64,000 bases of DNA from Paenibacillus plantarum (GCF_013141695.1 NZ_WHNY01000009.1:1-64000), one strand, 5' to 3'. Counted from the stretch's first letter, positions 1-9,061 are shown. A program made the numbers and translations. The notes: generated from the letters alone by a model not told the origin.

Positions 1-200
1 AAGCTTTGTAGCGAATTCCGTCCGCATCGAGTTGTAAACTCGATCGGCGTCTAAACTTACCTTATAACGCGGTCTTGCTCCATAGCATTACTTCGATAAT
101 AAGTTTAGACAATACTTGATTGGGGCCCAGAAAACCTAAGCAAATCCTAACTTTACGTTGAGTTTCGTATCTAGTTTTAAGGGAATAATATTCCTACTGT

Positions 201-274
201 GGCGATCGTGGCGAAGGGGTTAACGCACCGGTTTGTGGATCCGGCATTCGTGGGTTCAAGTCCCATCGGTCGCC
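201..274 (+). tRNA. tRNA-His (GTG)
   Basis: The sequence folds as a cloverleaf with anticodon GTG in the loop after the CCGG arm. The 5' end carries the extra G(-1) that pairs with discriminator C73, the hallmark of bacterial tRNA-His. The T arm is GTGGG/CCCAT around a TTCAAGT loop. It is the first of three closely spaced tRNA genes. CCA is not encoded. Confidence 0.93.
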
Positions 275-289
275 CTTTTCCCTTCATAA

Positions 290-361
290 TGGGGATTAGC
301 CAAGCGGTAAGGCAACGGACTTTGACTCCGTCATGCCTAGGTTCAAATCCTAGATCCCCAG
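290..361 (+). tRNA. tRNA-Gln (TTG)
   Basis: The acceptor stem TGGGGAT/ATCCCCA is perfect and the anticodon TTG sits in the loop ACTTTGACT. The gene lies 15 bp after tRNA-His and 13 bp before tRNA-Leu, so the three are probably co-transcribed. CCA is not encoded. Confidence 0.93.
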
Positions 362-374
362 TATACTTTCTTAA

Positions 375-456
375 GCGGTCGTGGTGGAACGGCAGACACA
401 CCATCTTGAGGGGGTGGCGCTCACAAGGCGTGAGGGTTCAAATCCCTCCGACCGCA
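375..456 (+). tRNA. tRNA-Leu (GAG)
   Basis: The acceptor stem GCGGTCG/CGACCGC is perfect. The anticodon stem CCATC/GGTGG holds a TTGAGGG loop with anticodon GAG, which reads CUC and CUU leucine codons. An 82-nt length with a variable-arm hairpin (GGCGCTCACAAGGCGT) is typical of a class II tRNA. It is the last gene of the tRNA cluster. Confidence 0.92.
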
Positions 457-475
457 TCCCAGCTTTACAAGCCTG

Positions 476-508
476 AAACCCTTGATGTATAAGGGTTTTT
501 TCTTTTTT
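476..508 (+). terminator. Terminator of the tRNA cluster
   Basis: An 8-bp perfect stem AAACCCTT/AAGGGTTT encloses a 7-nt loop and runs into a T-rich tract. It lies 20 bp after tRNA-Leu. Confidence 0.85.
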
Positions 509-602
509 ATAACAGATAAAAAGAATGCTGTAGTACATCTTCATACCAGCCTTGTTCGTACGCAAGAAACGGGCATAGCGTGTATAGTTAATATCGAACT
601 AG

Positions 603-634
603 AGGGTGCTCTTTAAAAGAGTATCCTTTTTTTG
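603..634 (+). terminator. Second rho-independent terminator
   Basis: The stem GGGTGCTCTT / AAGAGTATCC, with two mismatches, is followed by seven T. No gene lies between the tRNA terminator and this hairpin. It may back up the first terminator or end a short untranslated transcript that I cannot identify. Confidence 0.6.
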
Positions 635-745
635 CGTACAGGTTTCGTTTACTGTTTCCATCTGCTTATCTTTGAGCGGGTAGTAGTCATTACTATTTAT
701 AGGAGAAGTCAGCACATACACAAGCCGTAGTAAACTATAGGGAAT

Positions 746-2977
746 ATGAATGTATATAATTCAACAAAAGAGGAGGGGGAACCTATTCTTGACTCGACAG
801 AGATCATTTCAAAAAAAGTAGGATCAACTCGTCCTAAAATTTCAGTTATCGTAACTGTATACAATACGGGGGAATTCCTTAGTAAGTGTTTGCAATCCAT
901 AGTTAACCAAACAATATGGAATGTCATGGAGTTAGTTATTATCAACGATGGTTCAACAGACCATTCCTCCGCAATTATTAAAGAGTTCGTGAAAAAACAA
1001 CCTGAACGTATTATAAGTATACATTTTGCTGAAAACCAAGGTGTAGGTAACTCTAGGAATGTAGGGATTGCTCAGTCTAGAGGTGACTATATCGGTTTCG
1101 TTGATTCAGATGATTGGATTGCTAACAATATGTTTGAGGTATTGTATACGAAGGCTTTAGATGGGCATGACATGGTGATTTGTGATTATTTTAGTAGGTA
1201 TGAAGATGAAGATCTGACGATTCCAGAGAAGGGATACGCACAAGACATCTTTACGCAAAAACAGGCAATTCTTTATGCTCAAGTGGTTCCTTGGAATAAG
1301 CTCTACAAAAAGGAATTACTACAAAAAATTCAGTATTTGAATATTTGGTATGAGGATGTTGCATCAACTCCAATTTTGATCAGTCTAGCGAATAAACCAG
1401 CTTATTTGAATATTCCTTTATATTATTATAAAAGGTCTAGACCAGGTTCTATCGCAAATAGCAGCGGACCTAAAGTGTTAGATATTTTACGAGCATGGGA
1501 CCGTTTAATCGGACACGCACACTTGAATAATGGTTTTAAAGAGGAAATTCTCTTTTTTGTAAGCAAATGCATTAATTATTATATTGATTTCAAACCAGAG
1601 TACGCTGATCATTTCTGGGAATATGCTAGGAAGCATCGAGAACTATTAAGCGGTGGAGAGTACAATCGTAAAGCAGTTGAAACTAAAGAAATTCGTGACT
1701 TATTTGGTTTATTTAATAAGAGTACGCCAATGCATGCAACAAAAAATGCAACAAAGTATGCAACTCCCAAAAAACGATCCTTGAGAATTATACAAGTTAT
1801 TTCACCAGTCTGTAGCCCTGTATCCGCTGTTGACACAGCTGGCACAGAGAAAATTGTTTATGAAATCACACAAGAATTGGTAAAACGCGGACATAAGGTT
1901 ATTTTATATGCTCCTAAGGGAAGTAAAGTTTCAGCTAAGTTAGTACCCTTCCCCAAATATTTCGAAGATCGACACCTACCCGCATTTATCCGTAAAACAA
2001 GACCTTCGAAAGTAGATCTGATTCATGATCACACTTTTACATCCATTGTCAGATTAAGAAAAATGGGAATTCCCGTTTTACCCACTCATCATTTACCTAC
2101 GAATAAAGAATTTCATGACTCCGTTTATGTCAGTAGAGCTGCTCGGAGAAATGCCGGCGCCAATGGCCAAGTCGTTCATAACGGAATTAATCCGGATGAA
2201 TACGAGTACAGTGAAGGAAAAGATGACTATTTATTGTTTATCGGGAGGATACTCCCCGACAAAGGCGTCATTCATGCAATTGAAGTCGCTGAACGCAATA
2301 ACCAAAAGCTAATTATAGCTGGACCCATTAAAGATGAAGAATATTTCCGAAATATTTTAGTGCCTCGAATTGATAAGAATGAAAACATTCACTATATTGG
2401 CGCTGTTGCAGGTAAACAAAAGCAGGACCTACTTAAGAGAGCTCGTTGTGTCCTCTTTCCGTCAATTTGGAAGGAGCCTTTTGGACTTGTTTTGATTGAG
2501 GCTATGATTTCAGGCACTCCCGTATTAGCCTTGAACAATGGTGCCGCCATAGAGGTACTCGAAGGTTTTCCACAGTTAGTATGTAATAGCATAGATGAAC
2601 TTGCGCACAAAGCATTAAAAGAGTCATTTCCGCCACCACATGTCCTAAGAGAATATGTGCTTAACAAGTTCACGACTTCTACAATGGTGGACCAATATAT
2701 CACGTTGTATGAACAAAAAATTAATGAGTTGAAGAGAAGACGGGGAACGTTAAAACGGATCAGAAGAAGAAAAAAAATTAAACTGATCAGAAGAAAAAAA
2801 ATAAAACTGGTAAGAAGAAGAAAAAATTTAAAAATGATAAGAAGAAAAAGGCCCATTTTAAAGAAAAAGATAACGGCTAAAAGAAGTGTAACAAAGCGAA
2901 TAAGAACAATTAGAAGAAGTGTCAAAAAGCGAAAAATTACAAGAAGAAGTAGGGGAACAAAGCAAAAAAGAGCATAA
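746..2977 (+). CDS. Two-domain glycosyltransferase (GT2 + GT4) with polybasic C-terminal tail
   Basis: Residues about 30-300 are a GT-A fold family 2 glycosyltransferase: ISVIVTVYN, the nucleotide-sugar motif VIINDGSTD, and metal-binding VDSDDW. Residues about 350-665 are a GT-B fold family 4 glycosyltransferase: DTAGTEK near the N-terminus, LFIGRILPDKG, and FPSIWKEPFGLVLIEAM with the EX7E-type donor site. The last 80 or so residues are almost only Lys, Arg, Ile and Val in loose repeats of about nine residues. The enzyme would add two different sugars to a surface glycan; acceptor and donors are unknown. The ATG at 746 has a weak ribosome site. A strong AGGAGG at 771-776 points to an in-frame ATT at 785, so the true start is unsettled. 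A terminator follows. Confidence 0.85.
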   Translation: MNVYNSTKEEGEPILDSTEIISKKVGSTRPKISVIVTVYNTGEFLSKCLQSIVNQTIWNVMELVIINDGSTDHSSAIIKEFVKKQPERIISIHFAENQGVGNSRNVGIAQSRGDYIGFVDSDDWIANNMFEVLYTKALDGHDMVICDYFSRYEDEDLTIPEKGYAQDIFTQKQAILYAQVVPWNKLYKKELLQKIQYLNIWYEDVASTPILISLANKPAYLNIPLYYYKRSRPGSIANSSGPKVLDILRAWDRLIGHAHLNNGFKEEILFFVSKCINYYIDFKPEYADHFWEYARKHRELLSGGEYNRKAVETKEIRDLFGLFNKSTPMHATKNATKYATPKKRSLRIIQVISPVCSPVSAVDTAGTEKIVYEITQELVKRGHKVILYAPKGSKVSAKLVPFPKYFEDRHLPAFIRKTRPSKVDLIHDHTFTSIVRLRKMGIPVLPTHHLPTNKEFHDSVYVSRAARRNAGANGQVVHNGINPDEYEYSEGKDDYLLFIGRILPDKGVIHAIEVAERNNQKLIIAGPIKDEEYFRNILVPRIDKNENIHYIGAVAGKQKQDLLKRARCVLFPSIWKEPFGLVLIEAMISGTPVLALNNGAAIEVLEGFPQLVCNSIDELAHKALKESFPPPHVLREYVLNKFTTSTMVDQYITLYEQKINELKRRRGTLKRIRRRKKIKLIRRKKIKLVRRRKNLKMIRRKRPILKKKITAKRSVTKRIRTIRRSVKKRKITRRSRGTKQKRA

Positions 2978-3018
2978 TAGGACGATTACACTTGAAACAA
3001 AATATATCATCAAATTAG

Positions 3019-3046
3019 AAACCCTGAGCAATCAGGGATTTTTTCT
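3019..3046 (+). terminator. Terminator of the glycosyltransferase gene
   Basis: Stem CCCTGA/TCAGGG with a short loop is followed by six T, 42 bp after the stop codon. The next 170 bases up to the dehydrogenase gene presumably hold its promoter, but I see no convincing -35/-10 pair. Confidence 0.85.
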
Positions 3047-3215
3047 ATGGTCGAAATCATTACCGGAGCAGTAGCATGTTATTGTCACTATGGGGATTGG
3101 GATGGTAAGCTTAAAGGACTATGTGATTGTTTAATTCTATGATTTGTAAACGTTTTCAGTTCGTTGCGGCGGTTGCACAAACCAGGTTATGAATATCTGA
3201 AAGGAGGAGATCCGC

Positions 3216-4586
3216 ATGACGTTAAGCCAATTGATGGATCAGCAAAAGAAGTACTATCTCTCCGGTTCAACACGAGGAATCGCTTTCCGGCTTACACAGC
3301 TCAAAAAGCTGAAACAAGCGATTGTCGATCGGGAATCGGAGATTATTCAGGCGCTGCGCACCGATTTGAATAAGGGAGAGAAGGAAGCGTACGCTTTTGA
3401 AATAGGCATAGTCTATCAAGAAATCGCTCATGTCATCAAGCATCTGAAACGTTGGATGAAGCCGAAGAAAGTGAAATCACCGATGACGCATTCAGGGAGT
3501 CGCAGCTACATAATCCCTGAGCCGCTGGGGGCGGCGCTTATCATTGCTCCATGGAATTATCCGTTTATGCTTGCCTTTGATCCGCTAGTAGGGGCAATTG
3601 CAGCTGGCAATACGGTTGTGTTGAAGCCGTCAGAGCTAGCGCCAGCGGTATCAGCTGTGATGACCTCGATTGTACGTGCTACTTTCGAACCGCAATATAT
3701 TGCGGTTGTGGAAGGCGGCGTGGAAGAAAGTCGTACGCTCCTGGAGCAGCCGTTTGACAAAATCTTTTTTACAGGCAGCGTAGCCGTTGGGAAAATAGTG
3801 ATGGAGGCAGCAGTGAAGCGGCTCACACGAGTCACGTTAGAGCTCGGCGGGAAGAGCCCCTGCATTGTACATCACGACGCGCATTTGAAACTAGCGGCGC
3901 AGCGTATCGCTTTCGGGAAATTCTCAAATGCGGGACAGACCTGCGTGGCTCCAGACTATTTGCTTGTTCATCGGAACGTGAAAGATAAACTGCTGTCCTA
4001 TCTTCAAGAAGCAATTACTTCGTTTTATGGCGACAAGCCGCTGAAAAGCCCTGATTACGGCAAAATCATTTCTCGTCGTCATTACGAGCGGTTGCGTCAC
4101 TTTTTGAATGACGGAAAGGTCGCGATCGGTGGGCAAGCTGACGATCAGACGCTGCAAATCGAACCGACGGTGCTTGAAGAAATTACATGGGATATGCCAG
4201 TCATGCAAGAGGAGATTTTCGGCCCTATTCTTCCTGTCCTGACCTATGACAGCCTAGACGAAGTCGTAGGTTTAATCCAAGCTAGGCCGAAGCCGCTGGC
4301 ACTGTATGTATTTTCGGAGGATAAAAAGGTGCAGGATGCCATGCTTGAGCGAATTTCATTCGGCGGTGGTTGTGTCAATGATACACTGATGCATTTTGGT
4401 TCTACGCATTTACCTGTCGGTGGAGTCGGCGAGAGCGGAATGGGCAGCTATCATGGCGAGATGAGTTTTCAAATATTCTCACATATGAAAAGTATATTAA
4501 AGCAGACGACGAGGTTCGATATCCCTTTTCGATATCCATCTAGCCAAATCGGGTTGAAAATCATTCGCAGGCTGACTAAGCCTTAA
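3216..4586 (+). CDS. NAD(P)-dependent aldehyde dehydrogenase (class 3 type)
   Basis: This 456-residue protein oxidises aldehydes to acids with NAD(P). Family motifs are in order: APWNYPF (about 108), GNTVVLKPSE (about 133), the coenzyme turn FFTGSVAVGK (about 184), the general-base segment TLELGGKSP (about 208) and the catalytic-cysteine segment NAGQTCVAPDY (about 241). The short length and absence of an N-terminal extension fit the class 3 / long-chain aldehyde group (YwdH-like in Bacillus). The start is fixed by a near-perfect AAAGGAGGAGA 6 bp upstream. It leads a set of four plus-strand genes spaced by 30 bp or less, probably one operon. The substrate is unknown. Confidence 0.9.
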   Translation: MTLSQLMDQQKKYYLSGSTRGIAFRLTQLKKLKQAIVDRESEIIQALRTDLNKGEKEAYAFEIGIVYQEIAHVIKHLKRWMKPKKVKSPMTHSGSRSYIIPEPLGAALIIAPWNYPFMLAFDPLVGAIAAGNTVVLKPSELAPAVSAVMTSIVRATFEPQYIAVVEGGVEESRTLLEQPFDKIFFTGSVAVGKIVMEAAVKRLTRVTLELGGKSPCIVHHDAHLKLAAQRIAFGKFSNAGQTCVAPDYLLVHRNVKDKLLSYLQEAITSFYGDKPLKSPDYGKIISRRHYERLRHFLNDGKVAIGGQADDQTLQIEPTVLEEITWDMPVMQEEIFGPILPVLTYDSLDEVVGLIQARPKPLALYVFSEDKKVQDAMLERISFGGGCVNDTLMHFGSTHLPVGGVGESGMGSYHGEMSFQIFSHMKSILKQTTRFDIPFRYPSSQIGLKIIRRLTKP

Positions 4587-4615
4587 ATACGGCTCACTAG
4601 GAAGAGGTTAGTCTC

Positions 4616-5806
4616 ATGTTAGGATCCTACGAGTACTATAAGCAGATTTTCAAGGATGTACCGAAGCCATTCGCATTCGTAGATTTGGATCTACTGGATG
4701 CTAACATCAAGGCCATTGCACAGGAAGCCGGGGGGAAGAAGATTCGGGTGGCGAGTAAGTCCATTCGCTGTTCGGATGTGCTTCGCCGTATTTTGGCAAC
4801 TGATCCTGTGTACCAGGGAGTTATGTGTTATACGGCGGATGAAGCTGTTTTTTTAGCGCGACAAGGGTTCGATGATCTGTTACTGGGCTATCCGCAGTGG
4901 CACGCTGAGGCGCTTAATGATGTGATTTCTCTAATAGGCGAAGGTAAGACGATTACGTTCATGGTCGACTGCATCGAGCATGTTGAACACATAGAGCGGC
5001 TGGCGAAGGCTAGACAGGTTATTGTGCCAGTTTGTATCGACATCGATATGTCGACGGATTTTCCAGGGCTGCACTTTGGGGTATGGCGGTCTCCGCTGAG
5101 TCGATGGGAGCAGGTTCGACCAGTGGCTGAGAGGATCGTCGGAGCGAGTTGGCTGCGGCTTGATGGCATTATGGGCTATGAGGCGCAGATTGCTGGTGTT
5201 GGCGATAATGTGCCAGGGCAAACAGTGAAAAATGCACTAATCCGTAGGCTGAAGAAATCCTCCATCCGCAAAGCCGCACTGTGGAGAGAGGAAGTGGCGC
5301 GTGAGCTTGAAGCGATGGGAGCTAAGCTTCGTTTCGTCAATGCGGGAGGTACGGGCAGCATGGACAGTTCGCGAGCTGAGGCATCGGTGACAGAGATCAC
5401 TGCAGGCTCTGGGTTCTACTCCCCTGGGTTATTCGACAATTACAAGTCATTTCACTATAAGCCTGCTGCCGGGTATGCAGTAGAGGTGGTGCGTCGTCCA
5501 CAGCCGAATATCGTGACTTGTATGGGCGGTGGTTATACGGCCTCGGGACCGACAGGTATAGACAAACGGCCGAAGCCGTATTTGCCGGAGGGGCTGGAGC
5601 TATTTCCCTTGGAAGGCGCTGGAGAAGTACAAACGCCGCTGCGCGTGCGGGGTGAAGTCCAGTTGGAGCTGGGGGATCCCGTATTTTTCCGACATGCGAA
5701 AGCAGGAGAGCTATGTGAGCGATTTCTTTCGCTATATGCCGTTTCGCAGGGCAGTATTGTATCTGCATATCCAACGTATCGCGGTATGGGGGCGTGTTTT
5801 CTATGA
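4616..5806 (+). CDS. PLP-dependent amino acid deaminase/aldolase (D-threonine aldolase-like)
   Basis: This 396-residue protein belongs to the alanine-racemase-fold PLP enzymes that include D-threonine aldolase and D-serine dehydratase. The N-terminal barrel has FVDLDLLDANI and RVASKSIR, where Lys48 is the likely Schiff-base lysine. NAGGTGSM (about 242) and the C-terminal segment FRHAKAGELCERF, with His and Cys near a possible metal site, match the D-threonine aldolase layout. It probably acts on a beta-hydroxy-D-amino acid. The stop codon overlaps the start of the next gene, a flavin oxidase, which implies translational coupling and a shared pathway. The aldehyde dehydrogenase 29 bp upstream could oxidise an aldehyde released by the aldolase reaction; that link is inference. 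Confidence 0.82.
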   Translation: MLGSYEYYKQIFKDVPKPFAFVDLDLLDANIKAIAQEAGGKKIRVASKSIRCSDVLRRILATDPVYQGVMCYTADEAVFLARQGFDDLLLGYPQWHAEALNDVISLIGEGKTITFMVDCIEHVEHIERLAKARQVIVPVCIDIDMSTDFPGLHFGVWRSPLSRWEQVRPVAERIVGASWLRLDGIMGYEAQIAGVGDNVPGQTVKNALIRRLKKSSIRKAALWREEVARELEAMGAKLRFVNAGGTGSMDSSRAEASVTEITAGSGFYSPGLFDNYKSFHYKPAAGYAVEVVRRPQPNIVTCMGGGYTASGPTGIDKRPKPYLPEGLELFPLEGAGEVQTPLRVRGEVQLELGDPVFFRHAKAGELCERFLSLYAVSQGSIVSAYPTYRGMGACFL

Positions 5807-7113
5807 TGAACAAATCAGGGATATGGACCAATTGGTCGGGTATCGTGCAGGCAACACCGCAGTCTGTTCTGTATCCAGACTCCATAGAAGCGGTGGTCGA
5901 TGCGGTACTGCTTTGCAGACGACAAGGGCGCAGGCTGCGTGTTGTTGGCACGGGGCATTCTTTTACACCGATTGCGGCATCGGATGATGTGCTTATCACG
6001 CTAGATCGCATGCAGGGTCTAATTGAGGTAGACGCTGAGGAGCGGACCGCAACGGTATGGGCGGGGACGAAGCTCAAATTGCTTGGGGAACTGTTGTTCG
6101 CTCAAGGGCTGGCACAGGAAAATCTCGGCGACATCGATGTACAGTCCATAGCTGGTGCAATCAGCACGGGGACGCATGGCACTGGTCAGCAGTTCGGCAA
6201 TATCGCTACGCAAGTGGTTGGACTGACGATAGTGACTGGCGCAGGGGAAGTAATCACATGTACACCTGTGTCCCACCCTGATATGTTTAAAGCGATGCAA
6301 ATATCCCTTGGCGCGTTAGGTATTATTGTGCAAGTAAAGATACGGCTCCAATCCACTTTCAAAATGATGTACGAAAGCAAGCGTATGCCGCTGAAACAAT
6401 GCTTGCAAGAGTTACCCGATATGGCGAGTGGACATCGGCATTTTGAATTTTATTGGTTTCCTTATGCGGATCCGTGTCAGTTGAAAATCATGAATCCGAC
6501 GGATCACGCGGTGACGAGCCGCAAGGTACGTGATTACATCGGGGATGTCCTGCTCGAAAATACTGTTTTCGGTCTGTTGTCTGAACTATGCCGTAAAATC
6601 CCGAAACTCAGTCGGACGGTGAGTCGGATATCCGCATCGCAGGTGCCTGTGGGCAGCAAAGTAGATTACAGTCATCGACTGTTCGCAACGCAAAGACTCG
6701 TTCGATTTAACGAGATGGAATACAATCTACCAGCAGAAGCCCTGCCCACCGTTATTGAAGAAATGCGCGAGAAGATGACGAAGGACAAATACAACGTTCA
6801 TTTTCCGATAGAGTGTCGCTTTGCTAAGGGGGACGATATCTGGTTAAGCCCTGCGTTCGGTAGGGATTCTTCGTACATTGCGATTCATATGTACAAAGGG
6901 ATGCCGCATGAGGCGTATTTTGCTGCGATGGAGGAAATTTTCCTGAAACACGGCGGCCGGCCGCATTGGGGCAAAATGCATTCTCTTAACGCAGATAAGC
7001 TAAATGATAGGTATCCGATGTGGCAGCCATTTTGCCATATGCGAGAGGAGTTGGATCCGGACGGCATTATGCTGAATGGTTATCTGGAAAAGATTTTCGG
7101 AGTAACTGGGTAA
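5803..7113 (+). CDS. FAD-linked aldonolactone oxidase-like protein (D-arabinono-1,4-lactone oxidase family)
   Basis: The N-terminal half is a PCMH-type FAD domain. VGTGHSFTPIA contains the histidine that carries covalent FAD in relatives, and GAISTGTHGTG is the second FAD-contact loop. The C-terminal ALO domain ends with the signature RPHWGKMH and DPDGIMLNGYL. Family members oxidise sugar lactones or alditols with oxygen. The real substrate here is unknown. I chose the ATG at 5803 because it overlaps the upstream stop as ATGA; a GTG at 5794 would add three residues. The coupling to a D-threonine-aldolase-like gene suggests a small catabolic or biosynthetic module. Confidence 0.85.
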   Translation: MMNKSGIWTNWSGIVQATPQSVLYPDSIEAVVDAVLLCRRQGRRLRVVGTGHSFTPIAASDDVLITLDRMQGLIEVDAEERTATVWAGTKLKLLGELLFAQGLAQENLGDIDVQSIAGAISTGTHGTGQQFGNIATQVVGLTIVTGAGEVITCTPVSHPDMFKAMQISLGALGIIVQVKIRLQSTFKMMYESKRMPLKQCLQELPDMASGHRHFEFYWFPYADPCQLKIMNPTDHAVTSRKVRDYIGDVLLENTVFGLLSELCRKIPKLSRTVSRISASQVPVGSKVDYSHRLFATQRLVRFNEMEYNLPAEALPTVIEEMREKMTKDKYNVHFPIECRFAKGDDIWLSPAFGRDSSYIAIHMYKGMPHEAYFAAMEEIFLKHGGRPHWGKMHSLNADKLNDRYPMWQPFCHMREELDPDGIMLNGYLEKIFGVTG

Positions 7114-7141
7114 CCTTGATAAGTAATGAGGAGGTGTCTGG

Positions 7142-8455
7142 ATGATGGAGCCAAGTGCAGGTACAGGTACAGGTACGAGTGCAGGTACGAGTGCAAGTGC
7201 AAGTGCAAGTGCAAGTGCAAGTACAAGTGCAAGTACAAGTACAAGTACAAGTACAAGTACAACTCGCTCTCGCTGGTCGGTCGTCACCGCGTACGCCTTA
7301 TTGGCGGCAGTGACTCAGCTGCTTTGGGTCACATTTACGCCGATTACGACGGCGGCTTCCAGTGAGTGGCATGTTTCTGTCGATGCCGTAGGCTGGTTAT
7401 CACTCGTTTTTCCTCTTGTCTATGTATTGCTTTCTATTCCTTTTGGCATGGCTGCGGATCGTTGGTTTCGTGGTTCGCTGCTCATTGGGGCTGCGTTGAC
7501 TGCGATTGGAGCGCTTATTCGCATACTGTCTGGCTACGAATATGCGCTCATCGGACAGATTGTGATCTCCATAGGTCAACCTCTCGTACTCAATGCCGTG
7601 AACAAATTAGCCGTGCTCTATGTGCGTCCAGAACAACGAGCCCATGCGATTGCGGCTGGTACGGCCAGTTTGTTCGTCGGTATCCTTATCTCCACCGTCA
7701 CCGTTCCTTTTCTACTGACATGGCAGGGCATGTCAGCTGTCCTGTGGACACAAGGCGCCATTAGCGTCGTTGCCGCCGTGGCTATGCTTTTGGCGCTAAG
7801 ACGAGCGCCAGTGTATGCGGTCGATACGGCTGCTGAAACGAGCAGCACGTTCGGGTTCAGTGCGATTGCGACCCTATGGTCGCAGCGTTGGGTAAGGCTG
7901 TTCAGCCTGCTGCTGTTCGCAGGCTTCGGTATTTTCATTACGCTGGCGACATGGCTGGAAGTGTTGGCCAGTGCGATCGGTTACAATGCCCAGCAAGTTG
8001 GCATTGGTATCGGTGTTATGACAGCAGCAGGTATTGTCGGCGCTGCAATTGTTCCACGATGGGCGCTGCACGGTCAGCGCGCGCGAGTGGTTGTACGCTT
8101 TTCACTCGTGGCGAGCGTGTTACTTCTGATCGGTCTTGCATTCGGTATGCCACAATGGCTGTTCATCAGCTTGCTGGCGGTATGTGGTTTTCTTCTCCTT
8201 GCGGATTTGCCTGTGATGCTCTCGCTGGCAGAGGCCAAATCCGATCCGCAATCCGTCGGCGCCGTCACAGGCTTGTTGCTGCTATTTGGCAACTTAGGGG
8301 GGATTGTGCTTTCCTTAATTGTCCAACTCTTGTTAGGGAATAGGATGGTAGCGATCGGCGTTTTAGCTGTTGTGGCCATTCTCATATTGCCAGCAGTTAA
8401 GCGGTTGCAGGCGGCACCTGCGAGGATCCACAGTGAAAGAAACGAACAGATGTAA
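7142..8455 (+). CDS. MFS transporter with Ser/Thr/Ala repeat N-terminus
   Basis: About 12 hydrophobic segments spread over residues 45-430 make this a major facilitator transporter. GMAADRWFRG after the second segment is the loop 2-3 motif (G-x-x-x-D-R). QPLVLNAVNKLAVLYV resembles the FLVCR-type branch of the superfamily, but no substrate can be read from this. The first 45 residues are a hydrophilic run of Ser, Thr, Ala and Gly encoded by a hexanucleotide microsatellite. GAGGAGGTG lies 9 bp before the ATG. It is the last gene of the putative operon, so it may import or export the pathway's substrate. Confidence 0.85.
   Translation: MMEPSAGTGTGTSAGTSASASASASASTSASTSTSTSTSTTRSRWSVVTAYALLAAVTQLLWVTFTPITTAASSEWHVSVDAVGWLSLVFPLVYVLLSIPFGMAADRWFRGSLLIGAALTAIGALIRILSGYEYALIGQIVISIGQPLVLNAVNKLAVLYVRPEQRAHAIAAGTASLFVGILISTVTVPFLLTWQGMSAVLWTQGAISVVAAVAMLLALRRAPVYAVDTAAETSSTFGFSAIATLWSQRWVRLFSLLLFAGFGIFITLATWLEVLASAIGYNAQQVGIGIGVMTAAGIVGAAIVPRWALHGQRARVVVRFSLVASVLLLIGLAFGMPQWLFISLLAVCGFLLLADLPVMLSLAEAKSDPQSVGAVTGLLLLFGNLGGIVLSLIVQLLLGNRMVAIGVLAVVAILILPAVKRLQAAPARIHSERNEQM
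7159..7261 (+). repeat. Hexanucleotide microsatellite inside the MFS gene
   Basis: About 17 tandem copies of a 6-bp unit vary between GGTACA, AGTGCA and AGTACA. The unit is two codons long, so copy-number change alters protein length by two residues at a time without shifting the frame. Confidence 0.9.
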
Positions 8456-8624
8456 GATAATCTTCAAATGGGATCTGAGGGCGGAAAACGCGAACAAATG
8501 ACTGGGCAGGGAACATTCCTTGCCTTCTCTTTGTAGAAGATGTGTGTAACTATACTGTAACGCAGGAAAAGGTATAGTGCCCTTATAAATAAAAATAATA
8601 GAAAAGCTATTTACTGGGGGGCCT

Positions 8625-8831
8625 ATGGATATCATACATCGGGATGCTGACTTCACGAATGCGATGTTGTTTGGAACTTACATCATGGTGTTAATGGATG
8701 GGAAAATGATTGGCGGCGGGCTTGTCGCGGAGTTTGATGAAACTGAGGTCAAGATAGGGCAGGGGCGTTATGTGCGCAGCAGTTCAACCTTTGTAGTAGC
8801 TCCGCCTCCGCAATGTTCGACGGGTATGTGA
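8625..8831 (+). CDS. Small conserved-looking hypothetical protein
   Basis: A 68-residue protein with an alternating hydrophobic pattern (FGTYIMVLMDGKMIGGGLV) then EFDETEVKIGQGRYVRS. This suggests a small beta-barrel-like cytoplasmic protein; I see no signal peptide. TGGGGGG lies about 5 bp before the ATG. It sits alone between the MFS gene and a convergent aminotransferase. I do not recognise the family. Confidence 0.55.
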   Translation: MDIIHRDADFTNAMLFGTYIMVLMDGKMIGGGLVAEFDETEVKIGQGRYVRSSSTFVVAPPPQCSTGM

Positions 8832-8997
8832 TGATAGTTACATCTACTTGAAGAGTCTAGGGGATGATTTGAATATGTTTTGTCGGATGTAACTTCCACT
8901 TTAAAAACAGATATTAATTCGAAGAAAAAGAATGCTCCTTTGTATCTTTCGCTGCTGTATTCACCATATGGACTTCTTCTAAGCCCATTAACTCACA

Positions 8998-9050
8998 AAA
9001 AAAGAGAGGGTCCCCCGCCACCAACATGGCTTTAGGGACGCCCTCTTTTT
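8998..9050 (-). terminator. Terminator of the aminotransferase gene
   Basis: The stem AAAAAGAGGGCGTCCC / GGGACCCTCTCTTTTT, read on the minus strand, has a roughly 20-nt loop and ends in a T run. It lies 12 bp past the aminotransferase stop and may also end the plus-strand small gene. Confidence 0.8.
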
Positions 9051-9061
9051 GCGTTGCCAAC

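Noticed and set aside
201..456. tRNA genes as the prophage attachment site
   Set aside because: The tRNAs are 19 kb from the prophage and no tRNA 3' end repeats at either junction. The integrase is of the serine type, which does not usually use tRNA genes.
2392..2925. Minus-strand hydrophobic protein opposite the polybasic tail
   Set aside because: It is the antisense image of Lys/Arg codons (Leu/Phe/Ile), with no ribosome site.
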